Shown here one piece after another: positions 20,976-33,290 of a stretch of 64,000 nt of DNA (the stretch's first letter is position 1; every line of letters begins with the position of its first letter). The notes below the pieces were generated by a model. That model had not been told where the DNA came from. It did no database searches and was given only the letters and a program-made list of their open reading frames with translations. The position numbers and the translations under genes were made by a program. The DNA is taken from the NCBI GenBank assembly GCA_036924285.1, contig JAYKYS010000008.1, forward strand, positions 13,067,001 through 13,131,000, given 5' to 3'. This stretch comes from Asterella californica. Its lineage: Eukaryota > Streptophyta > Marchantiopsida > Marchantiales > Aytoniaceae.

Positions 20976-23900
20976 TTATACCGAAAAGTGAAAGGTATAG
21001 ATAATCCAGACCTTTAAATCTAGCGGAGGTTTAAATTTATCAAACTAATAGATTTGATATTGATATTTTTAAATAATTAATTTATTAGATAATTACATAT
21101 TCAGCTTACCAGTGATTCTTTGTATAAGAGATGTTTCAAGTCAATCTAAAGAATGTGGAGTCTAGAGTCTCATTTGAAGAAATTGTAGCATTATCGGTAT
21201 TCAAGTAGTTCATTTTATTGGATTTTAATTCGACTCTCATTAGATTTTTATTTTACCATGAATATATCTGATTGTATGCCATTCTGTTAAAATTTTTATT
21301 CAAGTTTCATTCGATTTTGATCCTAGTATGTCAAAGAACCTATACCGAGAAGAAGTGGAAAAGGATAAGCTCAAAACTTCATCTCTATTACTGGTAGCAG
21401 TTTACGTCAAAAGTGTTGATATAGTCTTAAGTTGACGATTGATATAAGCCTGAGTAGCTATTACAGTTAGTTAGAAGGATAATTCATCATTAAGGTTTCT
21501 CTTATACTTACTTTATATATACATGCAGAACTGAATAAACTTTCATCTCATTCCTTATTTAATTTCTTGCCTAATTGTTCTTTTTTTTTGGAGTGTTTCC
21601 TTGGAGTATTCATCCTTTTAATATGAATGATCTTTTACTAGGTAAGAGTAGATTATAGTAATCTGGCCAATAATTCGACAATGTTGTTCAAGGAAATGTA
21701 AGACACAATGAAGAGGAACTGTTGGAGGACAATTCGTGAAGAACCCGACTTTGCACTTGTTTAAGCAAAAAACAAACCGAGTTTTGAAAAGTAACAAGGC
21801 AGGAATGCAAACCTGAGTAAACATGATATCGAACTAAAAATTCGAGAACAAGAGTTGCTCTCGCTCTAGACCACATTCTCTCTCTTTCTCTTGTTTTTAT
21901 TATGACTCTCATTTCCAGAAGTAATTTCCACAATGCGTAAGGGTTTTTGAGGAGAAAGAGACGATTACAATGATAGAAGAATGTTATCTTTCTGAATCAT
22001 CAGTCCGTGCCAAAAATAATCTTTCTGTGATCATTTGGACTGTTTAATACTTGATGCTAACTGATTTTCAGCCAGTGTAATATACATTCAACCTGGAGTG
22101 TGGAAAGAGGGAAGAAAATCTTGGGGCGTAATTGGTCTAGATAGGGTCGAGAGTGATTATCAAACTTCTGAACTTAGTACTTTGGATCCAGGTTAGATTC
22201 TTGTCAGTGAATGTTAGTGAGAATTCTATAAGTGTTAAGTTACAGTTATGGACTCACATCATACGAAAATTACGATTTATATATCCATGTTAAATGTATA
22301 TGAAAAGCTGTAGAGAAAATTGATAAATGAAGCACCTGAAACTTCGTTCCAGGAGACATAATACCGAAATACTATATGGTAAAACAAAATTAGTTTGAAA
22401 TTCAGTTATCATTTAACCTTTCCCATAGAAAACATTAAGAGATAAATTAAACCAACTTGCATATTCTCCTCTTCCATCTGAAAACAGTAAAAGTGAATAA
22501 TATGCATGCTTCCAGAAAAATAATGTTGTATTAACATCGAGTCTTTTACTTTCATGGTATCTAATATTTTCCATCACAACATAAGAAGAAGAATATTCAG
22601 TTCACTTCGAAGCGAGTTGAACTGGGTTAAGTTCACTTTCAGTTGAGTCGAGTTTTGAGTAACAAGTGGACCGAAAAGACATTTTTAGGACCGTTATGGA
22701 CTCGTAGTTGGTTCATATCTGAACCACGGTTTAAACCGTGAAACCACTGAAATGAAATGGGTTGACACGTTTAAGATATGAACTGAACAAAGATTGAACT
22801 AACTTTTGTACCGATAACCTCATATTAACTCTTATATTATTGAAATGATGAAAATATATTTAATCTTGTTAAAGACAATTACGTTTTGTTGCTCCCAAGC
22901 TTTAGAGTTAATTTTGTCCTAAGACACTACCATCAACTCTTTCCGCTAATGAGGACGATGTTTTGAATTTAGATTTGGATTTCACGGGAAAAATTTTTTT
23001 ATTGTATGATTTTTGTATTTATAATAAACAAAGAGTTACGCTTGTGATGGAATTGTAGGGCTATTTGTTAACAATTATCCTAATCTAAAATTTTCTTTTC
23101 TATTTTCGATGTCACAACTACTCCAAGAAATCTTCTCCTTTTTCTTTGAGATTATCCTTTCATTTTCCAGTTTTTGCAACGTCTCTATTCGTCCGGTTCT
23201 GTTACACGACAAAAATTCCCCTGCCCTTTCTGGTTCCACAATCGACTTATAGCTATGTTAACGTATAAAAATAATCATAAATTTAAAGGATTTAAAAATT
23301 GTAAAAAAGCTGAAAATACAAAACTGTCTCGATTTCCAAAACAAAAGGTAGAATTTCAAGTTTGAGGGAAAACAACAGTAAGAAGTCATTTCCAAGGTAC
23401 CCTTTCTTATCTTAGTTCAGGCGAACTTCGGTAACAGCAATTAATTGTTCAGTTCAAACTCGAACCAGGCATTGGTTCAGCTGACGTATTGGTTCAGCTG
23501 ACGTTGCCACGCAAGTGTCACATTCGCGCCACGTCATCTGCCAACTGAGCTATTTTACGAGTCCGTACAAGTTTCTGTGCTCGAGAATATTCGCGGGATA
23601 TTCCAGGAATTCATGGTTCATTTGGCATGAACTAGCGTCGAGGTCCTAATCATCTGAATCAAACCGGAACTTTGAACCATGAATGTGTACATCGATGTGT
23701 ACAGTGAAGGACGAAGGATTCATTGTGTCGCGTGTTCAAGCAGTGAAGGACGAAGGATTGAAGGCTTGAAGCATGAAGGACGACGAGCGGGCACACGACG
23801 ATCTGGTGTGATCAAAGGGTGAAGAAATCCCTTATACAGTTCAAAGAATCATCAGTCAAAGATCGTGGATTCGACTGATTGTTTGGGTGTTGCTCTTTCA

Positions 23901-24300
23901 TCATAACATGAAGTTGCCAGGTGCATGGTGAACTGTGTGTGCATGGCAGTCCAGACACCATACTTTCCTGATCATCATAGCTATTCTCATCTCTCGAAGT
24001 TCTCTTCGACTCGGAGTTCATGTCGCTCTCGTCAAGAACTACTGAACGGTAACGACTTCTCGACACAAGTACACAAGGGTACTTTCTTAGTCTTGAGTGA
24101 ATTTTCAACACGTGAGACTGACGGTAAACTTGCAGTAGCGGCATGTCAGGTTCACCTTTCTCTGTTGCCTTTCCTCGCCCATGCCATCCATGCAGATAAT
24201 CGTGAGCTTGCTGAACTCGGTCGGTCGGACTCTCTGGATCTGTACAACCACAGTCTAAACTAACGATCTAGCGACCAGTGCAAGGACGCAGCCAGCGAGC
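20976..24300. other. AT-rich intergenic sequence, no gene recognised
   Basis: AT-rich. Visible structure is limited to a 16-bp perfect palindrome at 22725-22740 (CACGGTTTAAACCGTG) and short direct repeats. Open frames 21618-21933, 23174-23365 and 23812-24263 show no recognisable domain. Confidence 0.5.
23471..23504. repeat. Perfect 17-bp tandem repeat
   Basis: ATTGGTTCAGCTGACGT occurs twice in immediate succession (23471-23487, 23488-23504). Each copy includes a TGACGT core like the one bound by plant bZIP factors; a regulatory role is only possible. Confidence 0.8.
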
Positions 24301-24306
24301 GAGCGC

Positions 24307-24308
<2 letters not shown>

Positions 24309-24364
<56 letters not shown>
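24309..24364. repeat. (AG)n microsatellite, 56 bp
   Basis: An uninterrupted dinucleotide run. GA-rich tracts of this kind are common in plant promoters and leaders. Confidence 0.95.
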
Positions 24365-24367
<3 letters not shown>

Positions 24368-24389
24368 CGAGGAGAGAGATGGATTGTCC

Positions 24390-24697
24390 CTCATCTTGTC
24401 GGATTATAGACACAGAGTAAGAAAAAAAACATTAATCAGCAGTCGGATGTTGCTTCGGCCGGACAACGAGGACAACAACAGGATGAGGGAGGAAAGGAGA
24501 AGTCGCGAGAGAGAGAGAGAGAGAGAGGGGAAGATGGGCCGAAAGTTTTGCAGGGCGCCTCTCATCCTGTCGGAGTGTAGACACAAAGTAAGTAAGAAAG
24601 AAACTTCAATCAACAGTTGGTTTTAAGCGTAAAAAATCACTCGGATGGTGCTTCGGTCGGACAACGAGGACAACAGGGAGAGGGAAGGAGAAGGCGC
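24390..24697 (+). repeat. Diverged tandem duplication, about 120-140 bp units
   Basis: 24390-24510 and 24561-24697 share CTCATC.TGTCGGA, TAGACACA.AGTAAG, GGACAACGAGGACAACA and GGAAGGAGAAG-like blocks in the same order. They are separated by a second (GA)n run. Confidence 0.75.
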
Positions 24698-24699
24698 AA

Positions 24700-24888
24700 G
24701 AACAAGAGAAAACGATCAGACCGGATACTGAGCGACGAACATGCCCGCAGAATTGTTTCAATAGATAGAAATCTAATCTTGTGGGCTCATCCAGCGGTTT
24801 GAAGCTTGTATCAGGAGTTAGCTAATTTCATACGAAGCTACTCAGAGTCTTGGAGATCTGTTGGTGCTTGCTCAGTAGTTCCGCCGGT
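24700..24888 (+). other. Leader-like exon ending at a consensus donor
   Basis: GA-rich sequence downstream of the (AG)n run ends at CGCCG|GTAAGTG (donor at 24889), a strong plant 5' splice site. This suggests a plus-strand transcript starting in the GA-rich region. I could not assemble a convincing protein downstream. A frame at 24891-25151 holds a hydrophobic stretch (FLITLYFIFAILAG) but starts in the presumed intron. It could be a non-coding transcript. Confidence 0.25.
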
Positions 24889-26191
24889 AAGTGTGGAGGC
24901 GAGGTGATCAATGGCCGAATGGTTTCTTGATCACTTTGTACTTCATCTTTGCGATTCTCGCCGGAACTTGTGCATTACTTATTCAAACGATCAGGGACCA
25001 AATTACAAATGCATTTTCTGCTAGTAAACACGGCAATTATATGTCGTTATTGGGTCTTGCTAATTGTGTGAATAGCACAACAGAAGTTGTAATTCCCATT
25101 CCCAAATCCACTTGTAATTCCCGTTCTGAAAAGGGAAGGAGATATGCATAAATCCGTTCCAAACATTTCAGTGAACCCCGGGCCGATCCATCGAGCGTGG
25201 ACGACTGACTCGTTGCTGCATGTGAGGATCGAAATTTACTATAGCAGTAAACTTCTATGCTTTGGTGGGCTATGTCGTCCCATTCCTTCCTGTACTTTCT
25301 CTGCTCTGCGATGATGACGACATGATTTGAGATTCGTGACGTCATGGTGGTACGCTGTCCTCGGTTGCCACAGGTAGTCTGGTGAGGCTGTAGGCAGGTA
25401 GGCATCAATCATGCGTTTGATTCGCTCTATTAACTACTAGATTCTGTTTCTGCTGAACACGGTAGCCATCTTGTAGCTTCTACTTGCCCGTTCCTAGTTC
25501 TCGAGCACTGACTGGATGGTACATGAAGCGCCATCCATGACGTGAATCATAAGGAGAATGATGACATCCATGAAGGTGAGTGATTACAGAGCTAGCCGGG
25601 AAGTGAAAGAGAGCATCTGGTAAGAGTACAATGGCCGATATGGATGCAGTGCAGTGCAGGGCAGAAGATCTTCGAGCACAGACATGAAGACAAGATGGAA
25701 AAAAATACTACGTAAGGTCATCATGACTGGGAGAGCTGGAGGCTGCGCAGGCTTTCCCCTCTCATGCAGTGGGAGATCTAAAGGTAAGGAGAAGAAGGCC
25801 AACCAATCAGCACAATGTGCATGGAGCGGCAAGCAGGCATTCATGCGTTCAACAATTCAACGTAATTCTAGTGGACCGTTGCTTGTCTTAGAAGAGAAGA
25901 GAAAATAGTAATACATGAGGAAGGAGCAGCGTCTTAGGGTTTAGTCCCGAGAATAATGCTTGCTTGAAGTAATGTACAAAACGAAAGACAATGATCTTTC
26001 TATTTTAGTTTTTGGACCGATCGGTCGTGCACAAAAGCTCTCGTTTCCTTCCATTTCCCACAGAAGTTGAAACGAAGGACGGAGGCCTAAGATCAGACAC
26101 GCGAGTATAAACATACCTTCTCAAGAAACACACTAAATTCATGTATGTATGTATGTATGAAGGGATTATGTATCTATACGCTAAAATAGGT
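24889..26191. other. No firm gene; 3' flank of the zinc-finger gene
   Basis: This includes the presumed minus-strand 3' untranslated region next to the stop at 26192. A plus-strand frame at 25654-25908 (85 codons, basic) has no recognisable domain. A small (ATGT)n run lies near 26140. Confidence 0.4.
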
Positions 26192-29100
26192 TCAGTATGC
26201 TTTGGTGAGCCTAGGGACTGGAGACACACAGTGCTCTAATGCTTCTTTGACTACTGGGACCTTACTGATTCTTTGCGAGGAAGAATCCTCAGGTTCCGCG
26301 GCCGATGACCTATCTTGCGCATCGTTGTTGATGGTTTTGATATGCCGTAAATGAGAAAGAGCATCATGCAGCACTTCCTCCGGAGCGTTGTCTCTGTCCT
26401 GCACATTGCTCGTGTCTTTCCGCTCCACATGGTGAAGATGGGCGGCGGTGGCTAATATTTGTTCCTCAGTTGCTGCTGCCTTATGCCCATGCTCGAACTG
26501 AGGGTGACTAGTGACTATAGTAACTCCAGTTACGTGAGGAGTCTGAGGACTCGAGGGTTTCCCGAAAGAAAAAACTGGAAACTTATATGTAGGTGAAGGT
26601 AGGGGACCGAAGGTTCTTGTCTGTCCTATCAGTCGCTCGAACGTTTCAATCCTCTCCTTGACTAGACCTTCCGGACTACCTGGACCTCCCGCACGCTGAG
26701 GACTCGACGTAGGGCTACCCCCGAGAGTACGTTTTGATGGTCTCCGTGTGAATGTAAGTTTAGACGGCGCTTCAGTGTCAGCCTGCGCGTTTCGACTCCG
26801 ATGCTTCTCCGACATTGATTCCTGCTTCTTGTTCCCAAGGAAGGGAGAACTGTTAGAAGTGACACAGAGAGAAGGTAGAAGTTTTCGTTTGCCAGATCCT
26901 GGAAGCCTCGTGATGGTAGGCTGAGATTCTCTCGGCTTCAGGTTTGGTTCACGTTGCAGCTTGCTGAACTTGTCCTTATATTGACCGAAAAGCCCCGCTT
27001 GCTTCGCCGCAGGTGCCTTCTCCTTTTCTGCAAACTGGGAAACATTTACTACTACAGTCGGTGGTTGTTCTTCACGTACAGCGACTTGATCTTGTTCGCT
27101 GCCGATGTTGCTTCCAATCTGTTCTGTTGCAGCAGCACCTGTTGTCACACTACTAACGTCAGAGGAGGAACCCCATGATGAGCTTCTGACATCGAGACCC
27201 AAGGAGGAGGATGGTTCACCAATCTCCTCAACAAGTCCCGGAGTCTCTGTCACGACTTGTACTTCCTTTCCTCCTAAATCATCAACCTTCTTCCCTGCTA
27301 CTACTACATCACCATCATCAGCCTTGATAGTACGTGGCTCAACCACTTCAGTCCTCTTGTCAGTGCTAACGTTTTCATGATCGGGCTCTTGTACTTTATC
27401 TTTGGTGGAGCTCACATCACACACTTCTTCTGCCAACGCGGGAGAGACTTCTTGCCGCTCCTCCACGCTGGTGACATAGCTCTTGAGTCCAGGAACGACA
27501 ACCTGATCTTCTGTGCTAGAACTCGTAAGTTTGGGGTAAGTCTCCGGATTAGAGCTGCTCTGTTCCTGCTCTGCTGCAGTACAGTCATCTGCCCTCTTTG
27601 AAGCAATTTCGCCTGTCAATTAAGACAAGCGAAATACCGAATTAGTTGATTGGAATTCTCGGTAAGCATAAAAAGAACCAACGTCGTGCAAAATTCAATT
27701 CTCGCAAAGGGAACAAAAATCAAATGAGTACGGTAAAGTACCTTCTTTAAGGCAGGACTCTTCAGCTACACTCGATCTTTGGATCTCCTTGCACTCTTCT
27801 TCTGTAGCCCCTGAACGATATGACGCTTCAGGCCCTTCTTCCTTCCTTACAGAAGGATGAGAATTAGTGGCCACAGAAGAGGTAGTCTTCTCTTCAACGA
27901 CATGTGTCTCTCGAGACTCAGTTCCATCACATTTGTTCACTTCTTGATCCTCATCGCCCACCGACTCAGTGACTACAACCTGAGATTTAGGAGTGGGCAG
28001 TGTTTCAGAATTTAGGTCGGAGATCCCCATGGCAGAGCTGGGTGTTGCTGTTCCATCATAAAGGGCTTCTTCTTCTTGCACCTTCTCATTTGAAGATGGT
28101 TCAGACGAGGAGTAATCTTCTGTTACTCGATCAGGCGAGGGAGTTGTTGAAGTAGTAGTGTCAGTAGTGTCAGAATTTAATTCAAGTGTATCAGTACATG
28201 TGGGTTGAACTTCAGCTGCATTCAGAGTTTCAGGCAAAATGTTAGTATTTTCCTCCATGGAATCACAAGGAGCAAGAAGGTCTTCCTCCTCTTCCTCCGC
28301 AACTAGGTCAAAGGAGACGTCAACTGGAAGCGGATCAGCAGCTGCAGAACTTTCAGAGCTGATCAAGGTTGATAGGTTCTTGTTGTCTTCCTCATCACTG
28401 GCGCATTCCACGGAAGGTTGATCAACAGGAGAAACATCCATGTTAAAGAGTAGAAGGTCCTTATCGAGAGAGAGACCCTCAGCTGCATCATCAGATCCAC
28501 TCCTGTCTGAGACCTCCTCTTCCTGCTTCTTCTTTAGGTCTGTTTTCTGAGGAGGATCCCCATAATCCAGATTTAAGTCACATGCCTCTCCTTCTGCACA
28601 TGATTGATCAGCTCAGTTAGCATACAGAAAAGAAACATACCTTGACGCTTCAGTAGCAAAAGCTGCTTATGCTCTCACTCTAGTGCCTACGGCCTGGCGT
28701 AGGATAAATGGGTAGAGAACCTTCCTTGTCTACAGAGACATTACAGCCATGGCTAAGCGAACTGTATTCCTGCACACCACACCCCTTATTCCCGAATATG
28801 GAGCTGCTGTTTGGGACGCTGAAAACCAAGTAAAGACCTCGGCTAGAGGCTATCCCGTTGAAAGTGCTTCGGACTATGGTCGGTACCGCTTCTACTACTG
28901 CACGAGTAGCGGTGCGGGAAGAATATAGTGTAGAACAACTATAAGAGCGATAAGAAGAACCACTAGAAGAGCGATAAGACAGAGCGTTAGCTGAAATGCC
29001 GATGACAACTCAAGTAACTAGAATCCAGCAGGTACCCAAAGAAGGTGTTTAACACCACTTGGGCGCAACATCGGCCAGTTAAACAAGCCAAGACTTGAAC

Positions 29101-32100
29101 AAAGAAGATAGCAGAAATGTTGAGTAGCAGACCTATCAAAAGAAGCTGTGGAACATCTGAACTCGAAATGAATAAGACGATGGTCGAGAGGTTACTGCAT
29201 GCAATTTTTACTGAGTACATCTCTAGCGCCTAACTAGAGCAGCTAAATTTCGATTAAGATGATTAAGGGGTGCCCAGCCTTGCCCGTTAAGAACTAGAGG
29301 CTACTACCAGGCATGAACTTTTCAGATGAGATTCAGGAAAGATTACTATCTTGAAGTCATTGTCTAAAGCTATGGTTTCCAGTGCTTGTCATCACCATTC
29401 CTATCGAATCCAACTCTTTGCTGCTCTGGCCTTCAGCAAGCGTCTCCATCTCAGATACAGTGACAGATTCATTCTTACTACGCCGAATTTCGCTCTTATG
29501 GACAAATCCAAAACTTCATTAGAGTTTGAGCTGATGAAGAAACGCATCAGCCATAGACGATATTACCTTTGCTCCTCCCTCAAGAATGGACAAGAGATGG
29601 ATTACCGAGTCGTACCTTGGGCATCATCGTGCTTGGTGTCAATAGACGCTTCTGTTTCTGAAGGCCCTCCCACTACAAGCGCTCCATCGACAGAGATATG
29701 CTCCGCTGCAATGTCCGATTCTAAAGCTAACTCTTCCACATGAGATTCGATGGTAGACTCCACAGCAGCGTTGACGACTAGTGAGCTAGCCAAATACTTC
29801 AAGCCAGACAAGGTGACTTTCTCGGCAGTTCCCTTAGCCACGCAATTCGATCCTGTTTCTGTTTTCCGTAGCTCAGCACAGGAACTTGCATCAACTCGTT
29901 GACGACTATCTACACTAGAGACCTCTTGAGAATCCCTTTGACCTGCTGCTGCTGAGCGGTGTGTCTGAGTGTCAACTTCAGGCCAAGCCTCACAAACAAG
30001 GGACGGCAGTAACTGTTGAGGAGCAGCAACAGCTTCATGTTGATTCTCCTTATCAGATACTGATCCATAAGTAGACTCATCCCTCTCGGTTTCTGCATCT
30101 AAGTTCATAGCAGCGACAGCTGTTACTTGATGAAGAGGCTGTTGAGTAACCTCTTCCTCTGCCCCTTCTTGATCGTCCCTAGTGACCGTTTCCTCAGTTG
30201 TGGAGGTGGTGACGGGGAGCAGGTGGATAGGTTGTAAAACTGAGTCAGGGCTGCTCGGTGCTTCTCCGTCAGAGTTGATGAGATCTGACTCGTCAGACGA
30301 AGAACTTCTTCCATGTAGCAACGTGTCCCCTCCTTCATTCTCGAGCTCGGCTGCTGGAACAGATCGAGAATTGGTCACAAGCCTAACTGTTGGAAGATTC
30401 AGGAGTACTGGATCTTCGTTCTCCTGATCACTCACAGCTCCTGGCTTCTTCTCCATGACAGTTAATACTACTTCTTGAGCCTGGTGGTTATTTACAGCCT
30501 TTGAGGTCTTCATGACTCCTCCTCGAGGGCTTAGAAACCCAGAAGGACCTTCTCTTCTGTGTCTTGGGCTTTTGAACGAATTCCTCCTGGACATGGATTT
30601 AGGACTCAATAAAATAATTGTGTCGTGGAGCTCTTTCAGCTCTCTCTTGTTGTCAGATCTGCCCAAGAAAGCTTCCAAGCTGGTTGGCAATGACGAAATG
30701 CAGGACGAAATGCTGGTCTCAGGAGCTTCCTGATTTCCGGGTGTTCCTGCATCTGCAGTAACAAATCGGATCAAGCAAGTTTTGATCTGCAGTAACCGGA
30801 TCAAGGAAGTTCGACCACTAAAGATTGCTTCTTCTTGCTAACCAGATAATTCCCAAGAATCTTTACAAGCTCTAGAAACTTATCTAGCGGGTTGGCTGTT
30901 AGTCAGTCGATCATGCTTCAGCAAGCGCTCGCTGCAATTTCGTGACAACTAATGACTGTAAAAGCGAGCATAAGAAAGGATCAAGCACGTTCATTCAGAA
31001 CAAGTGCACCACCGACCTACCTCTGCGCTTACTCTCTTCATCGGAAGAGGCGTCATCTGAAGAGCCACCAGCTCCAACCACATGTCGGGATGTGACGACA
31101 AGAGCTGGACACTTCTTCTTGTGCTTTCTCCTATGCTTGGCACTCGGGTGAGCATTTGGATACGTCCACTGGCAATGTCGACACACCCAAACTCCTTCCA
31201 GAGAGTGAGCTGAACGCCTTCTCACTGTGGAAAAATTACAACAGCTTCCATCAAAACTGGTTTATCATATGCTTAACCCAAAAGAAAAAGTCACCGATCC
31301 TGCAGATAACCATGAACACATAACAGAGAAGAGCTCGGTATGATCCTTACTCTCATATAATCAAAGTAGCAACTACGACAGGACCTAAACTGAAGGATCT
31401 GCAAGTCTTGTGAAGAAAAAGACCGAGTATCTCACGTACCATGCTGAGGTTTTCCAGGAGTATTTGGCATGGAACCAGTCGAATGCAGGGCCTGACGGTT
31501 ATTATGGCCCAGAAAATTGCGTTCCGTCAGAGGTGCAGGCTTCATAATGACAGCCTCTTCATTGTGAAGGGATTGATCCTTTGATCGGTGACTAGTGCCC
31601 AATGACTTTGCAGCACGAGCTCCAGCACTTGTAGCAACGTTCTGCTGCTGTGCTGGTGTTACGTTTTGGTGATGGTGACCACGCTCGTGAGCTGCAGGCA
31701 GGCACGCAGCAACAAGAAAAGAAGCTCGAGTGAGTGAATCAACGACGAGATCTCTAGCTCAGCTCAGTCCAGAAGTAGATTCTCTAGATAGTCCGAGCAG
31801 AATTAACAAACTAACTCTCCCCTGCAGTACATATTAATCTGGTCACGAATGACCGATTATCTTAGCACGTACTCTTGTCTGGGGTGGTCTCATCGTCCGA
31901 GGAATCATCATCGTCCGACGAGCCTCCATCAACAATGACTGACGGAGCGGGTTGTCCAGGTGCTCCATTCCTGGAGGAAATTGTACCCATGAGTTGCATT
32001 GAATCATGAACCTTCTTGTGGTTCCTTCGGTGCTTGGCGCTTGGGTGGTGATTGGGGTACGTCCATCCACATTCGTGGCATGTCCACAGATCTTCAGGGG

Positions 32101-32128
32101 CTTCAGCTGCGCTAAGGTGACCTGGCAT
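26192..32128 (-). CDS. Plant protein with two C2H2 fingers and long acidic disordered region
   Basis: Six coding exons on the minus strand: 32128-31873, 31691-31440, 31224-31021, 30752-29616, 28593-27742, 27612-26192. They join in phase to 1373 codons plus TGA, and every intron is GT-AG and phase 1. Exon 1 carries a C2H2 finger (C17, C20, H33, H37; GWTYPNHHPSAKHRRNH) and exon 3 a near-copy (C184, C187, H200, H204; QWTYPNAHPSAKHRRKH), both C-x2-C-x12-H-x3-H. Each is followed by an acidic GGSSDD...SSDEE tract. Plant proteins of unknown function share the YPNPHPSAKHRR-type finger. The remainder (about residues 240-1373) is rich in S, E, T, D and V, without a globular domain I can name, plus basic patches such as SPKSMSRRNSFKSPRHRR near the start of exon 4. 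A nuclear nucleic-acid or protein-binding role is inference. A leader-intron acceptor is likely at 32178/32179, and the start ATG at 32128 follows directly in that exon. Confidence 0.85.
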
Positions 32129-33290
32129 TATCCCCTACTATCTCTTATCGATATAAATCTCCAGTGCCCTCGTCGTACCTGCGATCAATCTCACCAAATC
32201 AGTCGTAGCGTCAGCTGCATTGAGCCAGACGTATCTGGGACTTGACCACGAATGCTCTGAGCGTCAGCAGCAGATCCTGAAGAGATAGCTGTTCACCAGG
32301 ATGTTGTGACTTAAACAAAGGGGTAATTTTAGCTGCTGCAACTACAACCACGTAACGCCGCGGACATATTTAGGAGGTGATCCATCTCTCTCTGGCTTCT
32401 TTCTTCATAGTACTGTACTCCAGATGGACTAAAATTTTCTCCGCTCCAGGATGCAGATACAGATTGCAGCTGATGATGAGGGAGAAATGCGTTTGACTCG
32501 ATTATTTGGACGTTGCGATGCAATGGAATCGAATGACGAGTAAGTATCATCAAGAGATCCAGAGAGAAAAGTCAACTGAGACGGCACTTGTACGTGAAAT
32601 ACTTACGTGTATTATTGACTGCAATGCAAAGGTTTCGAGGTGAGACTTTCCTGCCAAAAGATGAGGATAGATAATTCTACCCGCAATCTGATCGATCGAT
32701 CGACGCCTCAGCCTTTCCCAATCACGATCCGAGTGTTGATCAACACTGAACTGTGTCTGCCAATTGGAACTACCTAAAGTTCATGATCTCTAGTAATAAG
32801 AATTAATACATACTATAGATCAATTACTAGTAGAGTTGCAGAAAGTTATCCACTATAATAATGTCTTCAGTCTTACTACGATAGATCTAGTTCGACTCTA
32901 AGCTGCTGTTGAGGATCTGTCTGATCGATAGATCAAGTAGTGTTTGATTGATCGTTTGTAGAAGAGAAAGTAGTAGAAGAGATGTAAAGACTCTACACAG
33001 ATCTAACCGACAAGAGAGGGAGACTAATTTATGATACTTCATCCACGTTTCGTCAAACTAGTCTAGTCTAGACAGACTCTGTGTGTTCTTCGCTCAGCAA
33101 AGGGAAGAGAGAAAGAGAGAAAGAGAGAGAGAGGGGAAGGATAGGGGGTGAAGGTGAGAGAGAGGAAAGGGACGGGGAGAGGGAAGAGGGGAGAGGAGGA
33201 ACGGTTGTGCAGAGGACTGAGGAGAGGCAGGGTGATTGTAAGGACTAACATAGGGGGGTCCTGAACTTGGATCTGAATGCTCCATTCCAA
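32129..33290 (-). promoter_or_regulatory. Leader and presumptive promoter of the zinc-finger gene
   Basis: Read on the minus strand, a strongly pyrimidine-rich (CT)n block covers about 33100-33200, typical of plant core promoters and leaders. A probable leader-intron acceptor GATCGCAG lies at 32179-32186, giving a short leader (32178-32129) ahead of the ATG. I cannot place the transcription start. Confidence 0.35.
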
